64,000 nt of DNA from Chryseobacterium gotjawalense. Its GTDB lineage: Bacteria > Bacteroidota > Bacteroidia > Flavobacteriales > Weeksellaceae. The DNA lies in the NCBI RefSeq assembly GCF_030012525.1, contig NZ_CP124855.1, positions 2,542,001 to 2,606,000 of the forward strand. The letters are read 5' to 3'. Made by a program: the position numbers and the translations under genes. Under the pieces are notes generated by a model that saw only the letters and a program-made list of their open reading frames with translations, had not been told where the DNA came from and searched no databases. This document shows, in pieces, positions 8,841 through 16,843 of the stretch; the first letter of the stretch is position 1, and each line of letters starts with the position of its first letter.

Positions 8841-8856
8841 TTTGATTATAATCAAA
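8841..8856. promoter_or_regulatory. CRP/FNR-type palindrome upstream of clpB
   Basis: A perfect 16-bp palindrome TTTGATTATAATCAAA containing TTGAT-N4-ATCAA, the classical FNR box. It ends 107 nt before the clpB ATG. A possible -7 AGTTTTTG is at 8862-8869, which would put the palindrome in the promoter spacer. That a CRP/FNR-family protein binds here is inference. Confidence 0.4.
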
Positions 8857-8963
8857 AGAACAGTTTTTGAAGAGTAGAAATAAGAATTTAATAATGATAA
8901 AAAAATAGTGAGAATTCAAAAATGGGTATGGATTCTTTTTCAGAACACTAAAAACATATAATT

Positions 8964-11555
8964 ATGAACTTAGATCAATATACCGTAAAATCGCAGGAAG
9001 CCATTCAGAAATCGCAGCAGATTGCGATGGAGTTTGGAAACCAAAGTATCGAACCACAGCATTTGCTGGAAGGGATTTTTCAAATAGATGAGAATATTTC
9101 TGAATTTTTATTAAAGAAATCGGAAGCCGAATTAACTTTAGTCAGAGAAAGAAACCGCGAGAATATCGAAAAGTTGCCGAAGGTAGAAGGTGGCAATATT
9201 TACCTTTCACAGCCGACAAACAAGGTTTTGCTGGATGCTCCGAATGTTGCCAAAAAAATGGGTGATGAATTTGTTACCATCGAACATCTTTGGCTTTCGC
9301 TTCTCGATGTGAATTCCGATGTTTCGAAAATGCTCAAAGATATGGGACTAACTAAAAGTGGTCTGGAAACCGCCATCAAGGAATTGCGGAAAGGTTCGAA
9401 AGCTACTTCAGCAAGTTCCGAAGAAACCTATCAAAGTTTGAATAAATATGCCAAGAATTTTAATGAACTCGCTGCTGAAGGAAAACTTGATCCGGTTATC
9501 GGTAGAGATGAAGAAATCCGTAGAGTTTTGCAGATTCTTTCCAGAAGAACCAAAAACAATCCAATCTTGATCGGTGAACCCGGCGTGGGTAAAACTGCGA
9601 TTGCAGAAGGAATTGCACACCGCATAATTTCCGGTGATATTCCTGAAAATTTACAGGACAAAACTTTGTTTTCGCTTGATATGGGAGCTCTGATCGCTGG
9701 TGCAAAATATAAAGGAGAATTCGAGGAAAGACTGAAGTCTGTAATCAATGAAGTCATAAAATCAGACGGTCAAATTATTCTTTTCATCGATGAAATCCAT
9801 ACTTTAGTTGGCGCAGGCGGCGGAGAAGGAGCGATGGATGCTGCAAATATTTTGAAACCGGCTTTGGCAAGAGGAGAACTCAGGGCAATCGGAGCGACTA
9901 CTTTAAATGAATATCAAAAGTATTTTGAAAAAGACAAAGCATTAGAAAGGCGTTTCCAAAAAGTGATGGTTGAAGAACCGGATACAGAATCTGCGATTTC
10001 TATTTTACGTGGAATTAAAGATAAGTACGAAGCTCACCATAAAGTTCGAATAAAAGATGAAGCGATTATTGCAGCAGTAGAGCAGTCTCAGCGGTATATT
10101 TCTGGCCGTTTTTTACCGGATAAAGCCATCGACTTAATTGATGAAGCTTCTGCGAAATTAAGAATGGAAATCAATTCAAAACCAGAATCGCTGGATGTTT
10201 TGGATCGCAAACTGATGCAGATGGAGATTGAGCTCGCTGCGATTTCTAGGGAAGGAAATGATATTAGAGTAAGTCATCTGAAAGAAGATATTTCAAAAGT
10301 TGCGGAGGAAAGAAATGAAATCAACGCAAAATGGCTCAAAGAAAAACAAAAATCAGAGGATTTAACTTCCATTAAAAAAGATATCGAAGCATTGAAATTA
10401 GAAGCAGAGCGGGCGTCCAGAGCTGGAGATTATGCTAAAGTTGCCGAAATTCAGTATGGTAAAATTAAAGAAAAAGAAAGCGATTTGCAGAAACTCGAAC
10501 TCGAGATGCAAAACAACCAAAATGAATTAATTAAAGAAGAAGTTACGGCAGAAAACATTTCGGAAGTAATTTCGAAATGGACAGGAATTCCGGTGACTAA
10601 ATTAATTCAGTCCGAAAGACAGAAATTATTGCATCTGGAAGATGAGCTTCACAGAAGAGTTGTTGGTCAGGAAGAGGCGATAGAATCGGTAGCGAATGCC
10701 ATCAGAAGAAACCGTGCCGGATTAAATGACGAGAAGAAACCGATCGGAAGTTTTCTTTTCCTTGGTACAACAGGTGTCGGAAAGACTGAGTTGGCAAAAG
10801 CACTTGCAGAATATCTGTTCGATGATGAAAATAATATGACCAGAATCGATATGAGCGAATATCAGGAAAGACATTCTGTTTCACGTCTGGTGGGTGCTCC
10901 TCCGGGATATATCGGTTATGAGGAAGGTGGGCAGTTAACGGAAGCTGTCCGCAGAAGACCATATTCAGTCGTTCTTTTAGACGAAATTGAAAAAGCGCAT
11001 CCGGATGTTTTCAATACTTTGTTGCAGGTTTTAGATGATGGAAGATTAACTGATAATAAAGGAAGAGTCGTCAATTTTAAAAATTCGATTGTTATCATGA
11101 CATCGAATTTAGGTTCACCTTTGATTATGGAAAATTTTGAAAAAATTACAGACAGTAATGTAGAAGAAGTCGTAGCCACAACAAAAGAACAGGTTTTTGA
11201 ACTGCTTAAACAAACATTAAGACCAGAGTTCATTAACAGAATTGACGAAATAGTTCTTTTCCAGCCTTTGAACAGAAAAGAAATCGGAAAAATCGTGCAT
11301 TATCAATTGCAGGACTTCAACAGAATGTTGGAGAAAAGAGGAATTATTATCACCGCGACCGACGATGCTGTAGAATATGTGATGAACAAAGGGTACGATC
11401 CGGCATTTGGAGCGCGACCTTTAAAAAGAGTTCTTCAGCAGGAAGTTCTGAATAAACTGTCCAGAGAAATTCTCGCAGGACATGTGAATGATGGCGACCG
11501 AATTACCCTGGATTATTTTGATGAGAGTGGTTTGATTTTCCGGCCGACAGAATAA
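8964..11555 (+). CDS. clpB: ATP-dependent disaggregase ClpB
   Basis: ClpB (863 aa) is a hexameric AAA+ machine that threads aggregated proteins and works with DnaK. Order: N-domain repeats (residues 1-145), the first nucleotide domain with Walker A GEPGVGKT near 203-210 and pore loop KYKGEF, a long coiled-coil middle domain (about 400-530) that separates ClpB from ClpA/ClpC, and the second nucleotide domain with GTTGVGKT near 601-608 and pore loop GYIGYEEGG. Length and motifs are complete. It is a single gene ending in a strong palindromic terminator. Confidence 0.97.
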   Translation: MNLDQYTVKSQEAIQKSQQIAMEFGNQSIEPQHLLEGIFQIDENISEFLLKKSEAELTLVRERNRENIEKLPKVEGGNIYLSQPTNKVLLDAPNVAKKMGDEFVTIEHLWLSLLDVNSDVSKMLKDMGLTKSGLETAIKELRKGSKATSASSEETYQSLNKYAKNFNELAAEGKLDPVIGRDEEIRRVLQILSRRTKNNPILIGEPGVGKTAIAEGIAHRIISGDIPENLQDKTLFSLDMGALIAGAKYKGEFEERLKSVINEVIKSDGQIILFIDEIHTLVGAGGGEGAMDAANILKPALARGELRAIGATTLNEYQKYFEKDKALERRFQKVMVEEPDTESAISILRGIKDKYEAHHKVRIKDEAIIAAVEQSQRYISGRFLPDKAIDLIDEASAKLRMEINSKPESLDVLDRKLMQMEIELAAISREGNDIRVSHLKEDISKVAEERNEINAKWLKEKQKSEDLTSIKKDIEALKLEAERASRAGDYAKVAEIQYGKIKEKESDLQKLELEMQNNQNELIKEEVTAENISEVISKWTGIPVTKLIQSERQKLLHLEDELHRRVVGQEEAIESVANAIRRNRAGLNDEKKPIGSFLFLGTTGVGKTELAKALAEYLFDDENNMTRIDMSEYQERHSVSRLVGAPPGYIGYEEGGQLTEAVRRRPYSVVLLDEIEKAHPDVFNTLLQVLDDGRLTDNKGRVVNFKNSIVIMTSNLGSPLIMENFEKITDSNVEEVVATTKEQVFELLKQTLRPEFINRIDEIVLFQPLNRKEIGKIVHYQLQDFNRMLEKRGIIITATDDAVEYVMNKGYDPAFGARPLKRVLQQEVLNKLSREILAGHVNDGDRITLDYFDESGLIFRPTE

Positions 11556-11575
11556 TTCAGATTTATAAATCATTT

Positions 11576-11613
11576 AAACCCGTCTATTTGAAATTTCAAA
11601 TAGACGGGTTTTT
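11576..11613 (+). terminator. Terminator of clpB
   Basis: A perfect 36-nt palindrome (arms AAACCCGTCTATTTGAAA and its complement) is followed by T residues, 20 nt after the clpB stop. It should function as a bidirectional terminator. Confidence 0.85.
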
Positions 11614-11645
11614 GCGTGTGGGCCTATATCGAAGTGCATTTCGAA

Positions 11646-11752
11646 GAATTCAATTTTCAAAATGGCAAAGTATTTGCTTTCTCTAAATTGAAAAATTTTT
11701 TTTCATCATTTGTGTTTTTGGATCCGCTGAGTAATCAGCGGATCCATTTTTT
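11646..11752 (+). ncRNA. Tandem small-RNA-like unit, copy 1 (divergent)
   Basis: It shares the block TTCATCATTTGTGTTTTT (11702-11719) with copies 2 and 3, followed by a perfect 11-bp hairpin GGATCCGCTGA / TCAGCGGATCC and a T-run. A possible -7 element AGTATTTG is at 11669-11676, without a recognisable -33. The internal palindrome of the other copies is missing, so this may be a diverged or 3'-only copy. Confidence 0.5.
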
Positions 11753-11799
11753 TAAATTTATGGTTGTGGAAAAAAGATTAAAAATACTTTGAATAAAAT

Positions 11800-11923
11800 T
11801 TTGATATTCAAAAAATAAGCGCAATATTTGCAGTGTTCAATGCTTGTACAAGCAGAGAATAAATTTTTTTTCATCATTTGTGTTTTTAGAATCCATCAGT
11901 CATGATGGATTCTTTTTTTTTGT
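11800..11923 (+). ncRNA. Tandem small-RNA-like unit, copy 2
   Basis: Promoter-like TTTG (11800-11803), exactly 19 nt, AATATTTG (11823-11830). The predicted RNA of roughly 85-95 nt starts near 11834. It contains the palindrome TGCTTGTACAAGCA (11841-11854), a poly-U tract, TTCATCATTTGTGTTTTT and a terminator hairpin AGAATCCATCA / TGATGGATTCT with a long U-run. The layout matches copy 3 while promoter spacers and hairpin stems differ, which suggests selection. I cannot match it to a named RNA family. Confidence 0.6.
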
Positions 11924-11972
11924 TATTGAAATCGTAAATATTATAAATTTTTAAAAAAAACAGCCAATATGT

Positions 11973-12094
11973 TTTGTTATGCAAGGAATAATACCGACCT
12001 TTGTAGCATTCAATGCTTGTAAAAGCAAAGAATAATTTTTTTTCATCATTTGTGTTTTTAGAATCCACTTTCATCGGTGGATTCTTTTTTTCTT
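11973..12094 (+). ncRNA. Tandem small-RNA-like unit, copy 3
   Basis: TTTG (11973-11976), exactly 19 nt, GACCTTTG (11996-12003). The predicted RNA from about 12007 has the TGCTT/AAGCA hairpin at 12014-12027, the shared TTCATCATTTGTGTTTTT, and a terminator GAATCCAC / GTGGATTC followed by a U-run. The terminator stem differs from copies 1 and 2 but pairing is kept. No conserved reading frame is shared between copies on either strand. Confidence 0.6.
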
Positions 12095-12471
12095 AAAAAT
12101 GAAGCTTTGCAATGATGGAAAAATGGCTTCTGCGACTGCATTTACGATATGGTCCAAATCAACATTGAAAGCCCAAAACTTTTTGCTGACTTTTTTAGCT
12201 CTGGCTATTCAGCTTTGTTTTTTCCATCACTGCAGCCCATTTCTACAAAACCGCAGTTTTTTAAACCGTTTTTAATATCAGTCATTTGTCGTGGATCCGC
12301 TTCCGGAAAGAAAAAGTCTGCATGATCATCATCCATCAGTTCTGAAATTTCCGTTTTTATGTTGGTTTCTGAATTTTCCTGGTCAGATTTTTAGGAAAAT
12401 TATTGCCTTAAAGGTTCTGCTTGATGGGAAGTAAAGTATAAGACGGTGAAAAGGCTGGTTCGATTTTTCAT
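12080..12471 (-). pseudogene. Decayed gene fragment
   Basis: Minus-strand reading gives coding-like pieces in different frames. The first starts at ATG 12471 (MKNRTSLFTVLYFTS) and stops after about 23 codons. The second contains ELMDDDHADFFFPEADP and GLKNCGFVEMGC up to TAG at 12205-12207. The third contains KFWAFNVDLDHIVNAVAEAI. The composition resembles one interrupted acidic protein of about 130 aa. I do not recognise the family; frameshifts plus stops suggest a dead gene. Confidence 0.45.
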
Positions 12472-12535
12472 TTTAAAATAACTGGAAAGGTAAATATTTA
12501 AGTGAAAAAATTAAGCAACTGCCCACGCAACTTAG

Positions 12536-12565
12536 TCTGTAATTCAATTAGTTTCACTACTTTTG
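12536..12565 (+). promoter_or_regulatory. Promoter of the ABC-F gene
   Basis: TCTG (12536-12539), 18 nt, TACTTTTG (12558-12565). The -7 element matches TAnnTTTG exactly; the -33 is weak. It lies about 40 nt before the ATG. Confidence 0.55.
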
Positions 12566-12604
12566 CACCTCGAAAATTCACTTATCAATTAGTATTCAAA
12601 AAAT

Positions 12605-14530
12605 ATGATTTCTGTTCAAAATTTAGGTCTTCATCACTCCGGGAATTACCTTTTTCAAAATGTAAATTTCACCATTAAAAAAGATGATAAAATCGGTTTG
12701 GTCGGCAAAAACGGAGCGGGTAAATCGACCTTGTTAAAGATGCTTACCGGCGAAATTAATTTCTACGAAGGAGGTATTATACAAGAAGGAGTAGTAACCA
12801 TTGGTTTCCTAAAACAAGATTTGGATTTCGTGAAAGGTCGTACCGTTTGGGATGAAACGCTTCAGGCATTTGAAGCGATCAATGCCATGAAGAATGAACT
12901 CGATGACGTCAACAATCAAATGGTTACGAGAATTGATTACGAAAGTGATTACTATGAAAATTTAATTCATAGAATGACCGAGCTGAATGATCTTTTGATG
13001 CATCACGACGCTTATAATTTAGAAGGTGATGTAGAGAAAGTACTATTAGGACTGGGTTTTAAAGCTGATGATTTCCATAAAATAACCGATGAGTTTTCGG
13101 GAGGTTGGAGAATGAGAATTGAATTGGCGAAACTGCTTTTGCAGAAAAATGATTTAATGTTACTCGATGAGCCAACCAATCACCTGGATATGGAATCCAT
13201 TATTTGGCTGGAAGCTTTTTTGAAAGATTATCCTGGCGCAATCGTCTTAGTGAGTCACGATAAGCAATTTATGACCTCAGTTTGTAATAGAACTTTTGAT
13301 ATTAATAATAGAAAAGTTGACGATTATAAAGCCAATTATACCAAATATTTGGAGTTGAGTAAGGAGCGAAAAGAAAAACAAATTCAAGCCAAGAAAAATC
13401 AGGATGTCGAAATTAAGCAAATGGAAGATAATATCAACCGTTTCCGCGCTTCTGCGACTAAATCTTCTTTCGCGCAATCTTTGATTAAGAAACTGGATAA
13501 ACTGGAGAGAATTGAAGTTGATACCGATGATGTTTCAAAATTTAATATTCGATTTCAGCCCGCTGTAACTCCAGGAAAAGTCGTTTTTGAAGCCAAGAAT
13601 TTAGGAAAAGCTTATGGTAATAAACAAATTTTTGATAAGGTTGATTTCTTTATCGAACGTGGACAGCGAATCGCTTTGCTTGGACAAAATGGACAAGGTA
13701 AAACGACTCTGGCAAAAATATTGTCAGGAGAAATTACCGATTATTCGGGAGAATGGAATCTCGGACATAACGTGAATATTGGATATTTTGCTCAGAACCA
13801 GGAAGAAGTTTTAACACCGAATAAAACAGTTTTAGAAGAAGCGGAAGATGCTGCGACCGAAGAAACCCGTCCAAGAGTTCGAGACTTGTTGGGAAGTTTC
13901 CTTTTTCAGGGAGATGACGTTCAGAAAAAAACGAAAATACTTTCCGGAGGTGAGCGTAACCGTTTGGCTCTATGTAAATTACTGCTTCGTCCATTCAATA
14001 CGTTGATTATGGATGAGCCGACGAATCACTTAGATATTCAATCCAAAGAGATTATCAAACTGGCACTTCAGAGATTTGAAGGAACATTGATTGTTATTTC
14101 TCACGACCGTGAATTTTTACAAGGGTTAAGCGATAAGATTTTTGAATTCCGAGATGGAAGAATGAAAGAGTTTTTGGGAGATGTTAATGATTATCTGGCA
14201 TTCCGTCAAAAAGAAAGTATCCGCGAAATTTCTGCTGAGAAATCCAAATTGCAGGAACTGAGAAACGAGCCAATTCAGGAAAAGGTCATTGAGAAGCCTG
14301 TTGAGAAAAAGGTGGTTATCGTGAGTAAAGATCAAAAAAATATTCAAAACAAAATAAAGAAAGTAGAAGAAAAAATTTCTGAACTCGAATTGAAAATCGA
14401 GGAAATGGAAGCGACTTTCACTTCAGGAAATCCTTCCGCAGAAACTTTAGAAATTTATAATACCAAGAAATCAGATTTAGATCTGGCTTTGCAGGAATGG
14501 GAGTTTCTGGGAACGCAGTTGGAGAATTAA
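12605..14530 (+). CDS. ABC-F family ATPase (Uup-like)
   Basis: A soluble 641-aa protein with two ABC cassettes and no membrane segments, hence ABC-F. These proteins bind the ribosome E-site region and relieve stalls; some give antibiotic resistance. Cassette 1: Walker A GKNGAGKST (34-42), signature FSGGWRMR near 164, LLDEPTNHLD near 187. Cassette 2: GQNGQGKTT near 360, LSGGERNRLAL near 447, IMDEPTNHLD near 468. A lysine/glutamate-rich coiled coil occupies about residues 540-641, as in Uup. Subfamily assignment is by domain layout only. Confidence 0.93.
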   Translation: MISVQNLGLHHSGNYLFQNVNFTIKKDDKIGLVGKNGAGKSTLLKMLTGEINFYEGGIIQEGVVTIGFLKQDLDFVKGRTVWDETLQAFEAINAMKNELDDVNNQMVTRIDYESDYYENLIHRMTELNDLLMHHDAYNLEGDVEKVLLGLGFKADDFHKITDEFSGGWRMRIELAKLLLQKNDLMLLDEPTNHLDMESIIWLEAFLKDYPGAIVLVSHDKQFMTSVCNRTFDINNRKVDDYKANYTKYLELSKERKEKQIQAKKNQDVEIKQMEDNINRFRASATKSSFAQSLIKKLDKLERIEVDTDDVSKFNIRFQPAVTPGKVVFEAKNLGKAYGNKQIFDKVDFFIERGQRIALLGQNGQGKTTLAKILSGEITDYSGEWNLGHNVNIGYFAQNQEEVLTPNKTVLEEAEDAATEETRPRVRDLLGSFLFQGDDVQKKTKILSGGERNRLALCKLLLRPFNTLIMDEPTNHLDIQSKEIIKLALQRFEGTLIVISHDREFLQGLSDKIFEFRDGRMKEFLGDVNDYLAFRQKESIREISAEKSKLQELRNEPIQEKVIEKPVEKKVVIVSKDQKNIQNKIKKVEEKISELELKIEEMEATFTSGNPSAETLEIYNTKKSDLDLALQEWEFLGTQLEN

Positions 14531-14570
14531 AGAAATCTTCGAAGTACTAAAATTTTATTTTTATTAAATT

Positions 14571-14611
14571 GCCACGAATGCACGAATGTCTTTAATTCGT
14601 GCATTCGTGGC
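14571..14611. repeat. Perfect 17-bp inverted repeat
   Basis: Arms GCCACGAATGCACGAAT and its complement around the 7-nt loop GTCTTTA, between the ABC-F gene and mvaA. Each arm contains the tandem unit CACGAATG. There is no T-run directly after it, so it looks like a REP-type interspersed repeat rather than a plain terminator. Confidence 0.7.
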
Positions 14612-14643
14612 GTGATGACTAAAAACTTCCAGCCAAAAATTCC

Positions 14644-14651
14644 TATCTTTG
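14644..14651 (+). promoter_or_regulatory. Promoter -7 element of mvaA
   Basis: TATCTTTG, exact to TAnnTTTG, 18 nt before the ATG. The leader would be very short. Confidence 0.5.
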
Positions 14652-14669
14652 AACTTTAATTAAACTTCA

Positions 14670-15998
14670 ATGAATCACAGTCCGGTAGAAGGTTTTTCTA
14701 AACTTTCAAAACAAAGAAAAATAGATTGGCTCATCAAAGAATATCTGAGCGAAGACCGCAGTTACGAACAGGTTCTTCAGCAGTATTGGAATGGCGATCA
14801 CACGCTGCAGAAATTACACGAAGAGTTTTCAGAAAACACCATTTCTAATTTTTATATGCCGTACGGAATTGCGCCTAATTTCCTTATCGACGGGAAATTA
14901 TTGGCATTGCCAATGGCCGTGGAAGAAAGTTCGGTAGTCGCAGCCGCTTCAAAAGCCGCAAAATTCTGGATTGATAAAGGCGGCTTCAAAACAACCATCA
15001 TTAATACTAAAAAATTAGGTCACACGCATTTTATTCTGAATGTGGAACCTCATAAATTACAGCATTTCTTCAACTTTAAATTAAAGAAAAGATTATTTGA
15101 AGCGACCGAAGAAATCACAAAAAACATGCGAAATCGTGGCGGTGGAATTTTAAACATTCGTCTCATCGACAAAACTGCGGATTTGGAAAATTATTTTCAA
15201 CTGAAAGCGAGTTTCGATACGGTAGATTCTATGGGCGCCAATTTTATCAATTCCTGTTTGGAACAGTTCGGAAAAACTTTGACAGAAGAAGTTCAGACAG
15301 AAGAAAATTTCACGCCGGAAGAAAAAGATTCGCTGCAGATTGTCATGAATATCCTTTCCAATTTTACGCCGGACTGTATTGTACGTGCTGAAGTTTCCTG
15401 CAAAATTGAAGACCTGAAAGACGACAGCGGAATTTCTAATGAGGAATTTGCAACCAAGTTTAAACGCGCGGTGACCATCGCCGAAATCGAACCTTTCCGT
15501 GCGACCACTCATAATAAAGGAATTATGAATGGAGTTGACGCGGTTGTAATTGCGACAGGAAATGATTTCCGTGCAACCGAAGCCTGCGCGCATGCTTATG
15601 CCGCAAAAGACGGGAAGTATTCAAGTCTGACGCATTGCACAACCGATAACGGAATTTTCAGATTTTGGATCGATCTTCCAATTTCTGTCGGCGTTGTTGG
15701 TGGTTTGACGAATCTTCATCCGCTGGTGAAATTTTCTTTGGCTTTGCTCGGGAAACCTTCTGCGCAGGAACTGATGAGTATTTTGGCGGTTTCCGGTTTG
15801 GCGCAAAATTTCGGAGCACTTCGGTCTTTGGTAACAACCGGAATTCAGAAAGGGCACATGAAAATGCATTTGTTCAACATCCTGAACCAATTAGGAGCAA
15901 CGGAAGAAGAGAAAAATCATTTCGTTACTTATTTTAAAGACAAAACGGTGACGCATCATGAAGTGATTACAGAGTTTAATAAATTGAGGAATAAATAA
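14670..15998 (+). CDS. mvaA: Hydroxymethylglutaryl-CoA reductase, class II
   Basis: A 442-aa reductase making mevalonate from HMG-CoA; flavobacteria use the mevalonate route for isoprenoids. The N-terminal FSKLSKQRKIDWL matches the class II pattern. Catalytic residues appear in order: Glu in MAVEESSVVAAASKAA, Lys in HNKGIMNGVDAV, Asp in ATGNDFRATEACAHAYA, and His in GIQKGHMKMHL. There is no membrane anchor, unlike the eukaryotic class I. A 56-codon membrane protein gene begins 1 nt after its stop. Confidence 0.93.
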   Translation: MNHSPVEGFSKLSKQRKIDWLIKEYLSEDRSYEQVLQQYWNGDHTLQKLHEEFSENTISNFYMPYGIAPNFLIDGKLLALPMAVEESSVVAAASKAAKFWIDKGGFKTTIINTKKLGHTHFILNVEPHKLQHFFNFKLKKRLFEATEEITKNMRNRGGGILNIRLIDKTADLENYFQLKASFDTVDSMGANFINSCLEQFGKTLTEEVQTEENFTPEEKDSLQIVMNILSNFTPDCIVRAEVSCKIEDLKDDSGISNEEFATKFKRAVTIAEIEPFRATTHNKGIMNGVDAVVIATGNDFRATEACAHAYAAKDGKYSSLTHCTTDNGIFRFWIDLPISVGVVGGLTNLHPLVKFSLALLGKPSAQELMSILAVSGLAQNFGALRSLVTTGIQKGHMKMHLFNILNQLGATEEEKNHFVTYFKDKTVTHHEVITEFNKLRNK

Positions 15999-15999
15999 T

Positions 16000-16170
16000 A
16001 TGTTGCAACTTTTTTTAGGGCTTTTAATTTTAATTTTTGGGATTTTTCTGAAAACAACAAAGGATCCGGGATTTGCCAAATCAAAGAAATTTTCGTGGAT
16101 GTTTATTCTCATCGGAATATTGTGTATTATCGGAAAATTAGTCATCATGTATCAACAGGGAGAATTATAA
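16000..16170 (+). CDS. Small membrane protein (56 aa)
   Basis: An ATG directly after the mvaA stop opens a 56-aa frame, MLQLFLGLLILIFGIFL through CIIGKLVIMYQQGEL, with two predicted membrane helices joined by a short basic loop (KTTKDPGFAKSKK). It ends 1 nt before the DUF423 gene. Its tight placement between two real genes and clear hydrophobic pattern support coding; function unknown. Confidence 0.65.
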   Translation: MLQLFLGLLILIFGIFLKTTKDPGFAKSKKFSWMFILIGILCIIGKLVIMYQQGEL

Positions 16171-16171
16171 T

Positions 16172-16558
16172 ATGAAAAATTTAACATTAATCATCGGAGC
16201 CGTTTATGGATTGGTTTCCGTAATTTTAGGAGCTTTCGGAGCGCACGCTTTAAAGAAAGTTTTATCCGTAGATAAATTGCAAAGTTTCGAAACTGGCGTG
16301 AAATATCAAATGTATTCCGCATTATTTTTATTGATCGTGGGATATATTTTAAAATTTGAAACCCCTTCAGAAAAATGGATTTCTATTTTAATGATTGCCG
16401 GAACATTTCTGTTTTCGGTAAGTATTTATTTACTGGCATTCAGTGAAGTGGCCGCAATTCCTACAAAAGCAATCGGGCCAATAACGCCGATTGGTGGTTT
16501 ACTGATGATTATTTCCTGGGCGATGCTGATCTTTTATTTTGTGAAAGCAAAATTTTAA
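16172..16558 (+). CDS. DUF423 family membrane protein
   Basis: A 128-aa protein with four predicted membrane helices. The N-terminal GAVYGLVSVILGAFGAHAL and the following KLQSFETGVKYQMYSAL are the family hallmarks (YgdD-like). It is an inner-membrane protein with no established function. It lies in a close-packed run mvaA, 56-aa membrane protein, DUF423, 87-aa protein, EamA. Confidence 0.88.
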   Translation: MKNLTLIIGAVYGLVSVILGAFGAHALKKVLSVDKLQSFETGVKYQMYSALFLLIVGYILKFETPSEKWISILMIAGTFLFSVSIYLLAFSEVAAIPTKAIGPITPIGGLLMIISWAMLIFYFVKAKF

Positions 16559-16577
16559 ATCCTGGACTTCAAACTTA

Positions 16578-16841
16578 GTGTATGTTTTTCTTCATCGCTG
16601 GAAACTCCAGAAATTAGTCGGAAAAGAAACCCGTAAAATCAATAAAAACGGATTTTTGGTAAATGCAGAAATCAAAGTTTTTAAGAATTATATTACACTT
16701 TTCTTTATTCCACTCATTCCGCTTGGTAAAAAATACAGCTTCTATATTCCGCATTCAGATGAGTATTATGAGAATGATTATTTCTCGAAAATGCCTGCAG
16801 ACTATTTAGAAATCTGCAAAGAAGTAGGTAGAAAATATTAA
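16578..16841 (+). CDS. Small protein resembling a degenerate zinc-ribbon
   Basis: An 87-aa protein with a GTG start; no in-frame ATG occurs near the beginning. The segment FFIPLIPLGKKYSFYIPHSDEYYE resembles zinc-ribbon proteins that read IPLGKKY-YCPSC-YYE at this place, but the cysteines are replaced by IPHS and none of the CxxC pairs is present. It would not bind zinc. Placed 2 nt before the transporter gene. Function unknown; the relationship is inferred from a short motif. Confidence 0.6.
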   Translation: MYVFLHRWKLQKLVGKETRKINKNGFLVNAEIKVFKNYITLFFIPLIPLGKKYSFYIPHSDEYYENDYFSKMPADYLEICKEVGRKY

Positions 16842-16843
16842 AC

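Larger units (their letters stand above)
8627..8963. other. Divergent intergenic region paaE / clpB
   Basis: The 337 bp hold the paaE promoter and inverted repeat, a 16-bp perfect palindrome (8841-8856) and the clpB start region. An 87-codon minus-strand frame at 8656-8919 lacks coding character and overlaps the promoter. Confidence 0.5.

Noticed and set aside
8656..8919. 87-codon minus-strand frame between paaE and clpB
   Set aside because: It overlaps the paaE promoter, operator and the FNR-type palindrome, and has no coding character.
11886..12074. 62-codon minus-strand frame across RNA copies 2 and 3
   Set aside because: It runs through both terminator hairpins and the promoter of copy 3, and the frame is not shared between copies.
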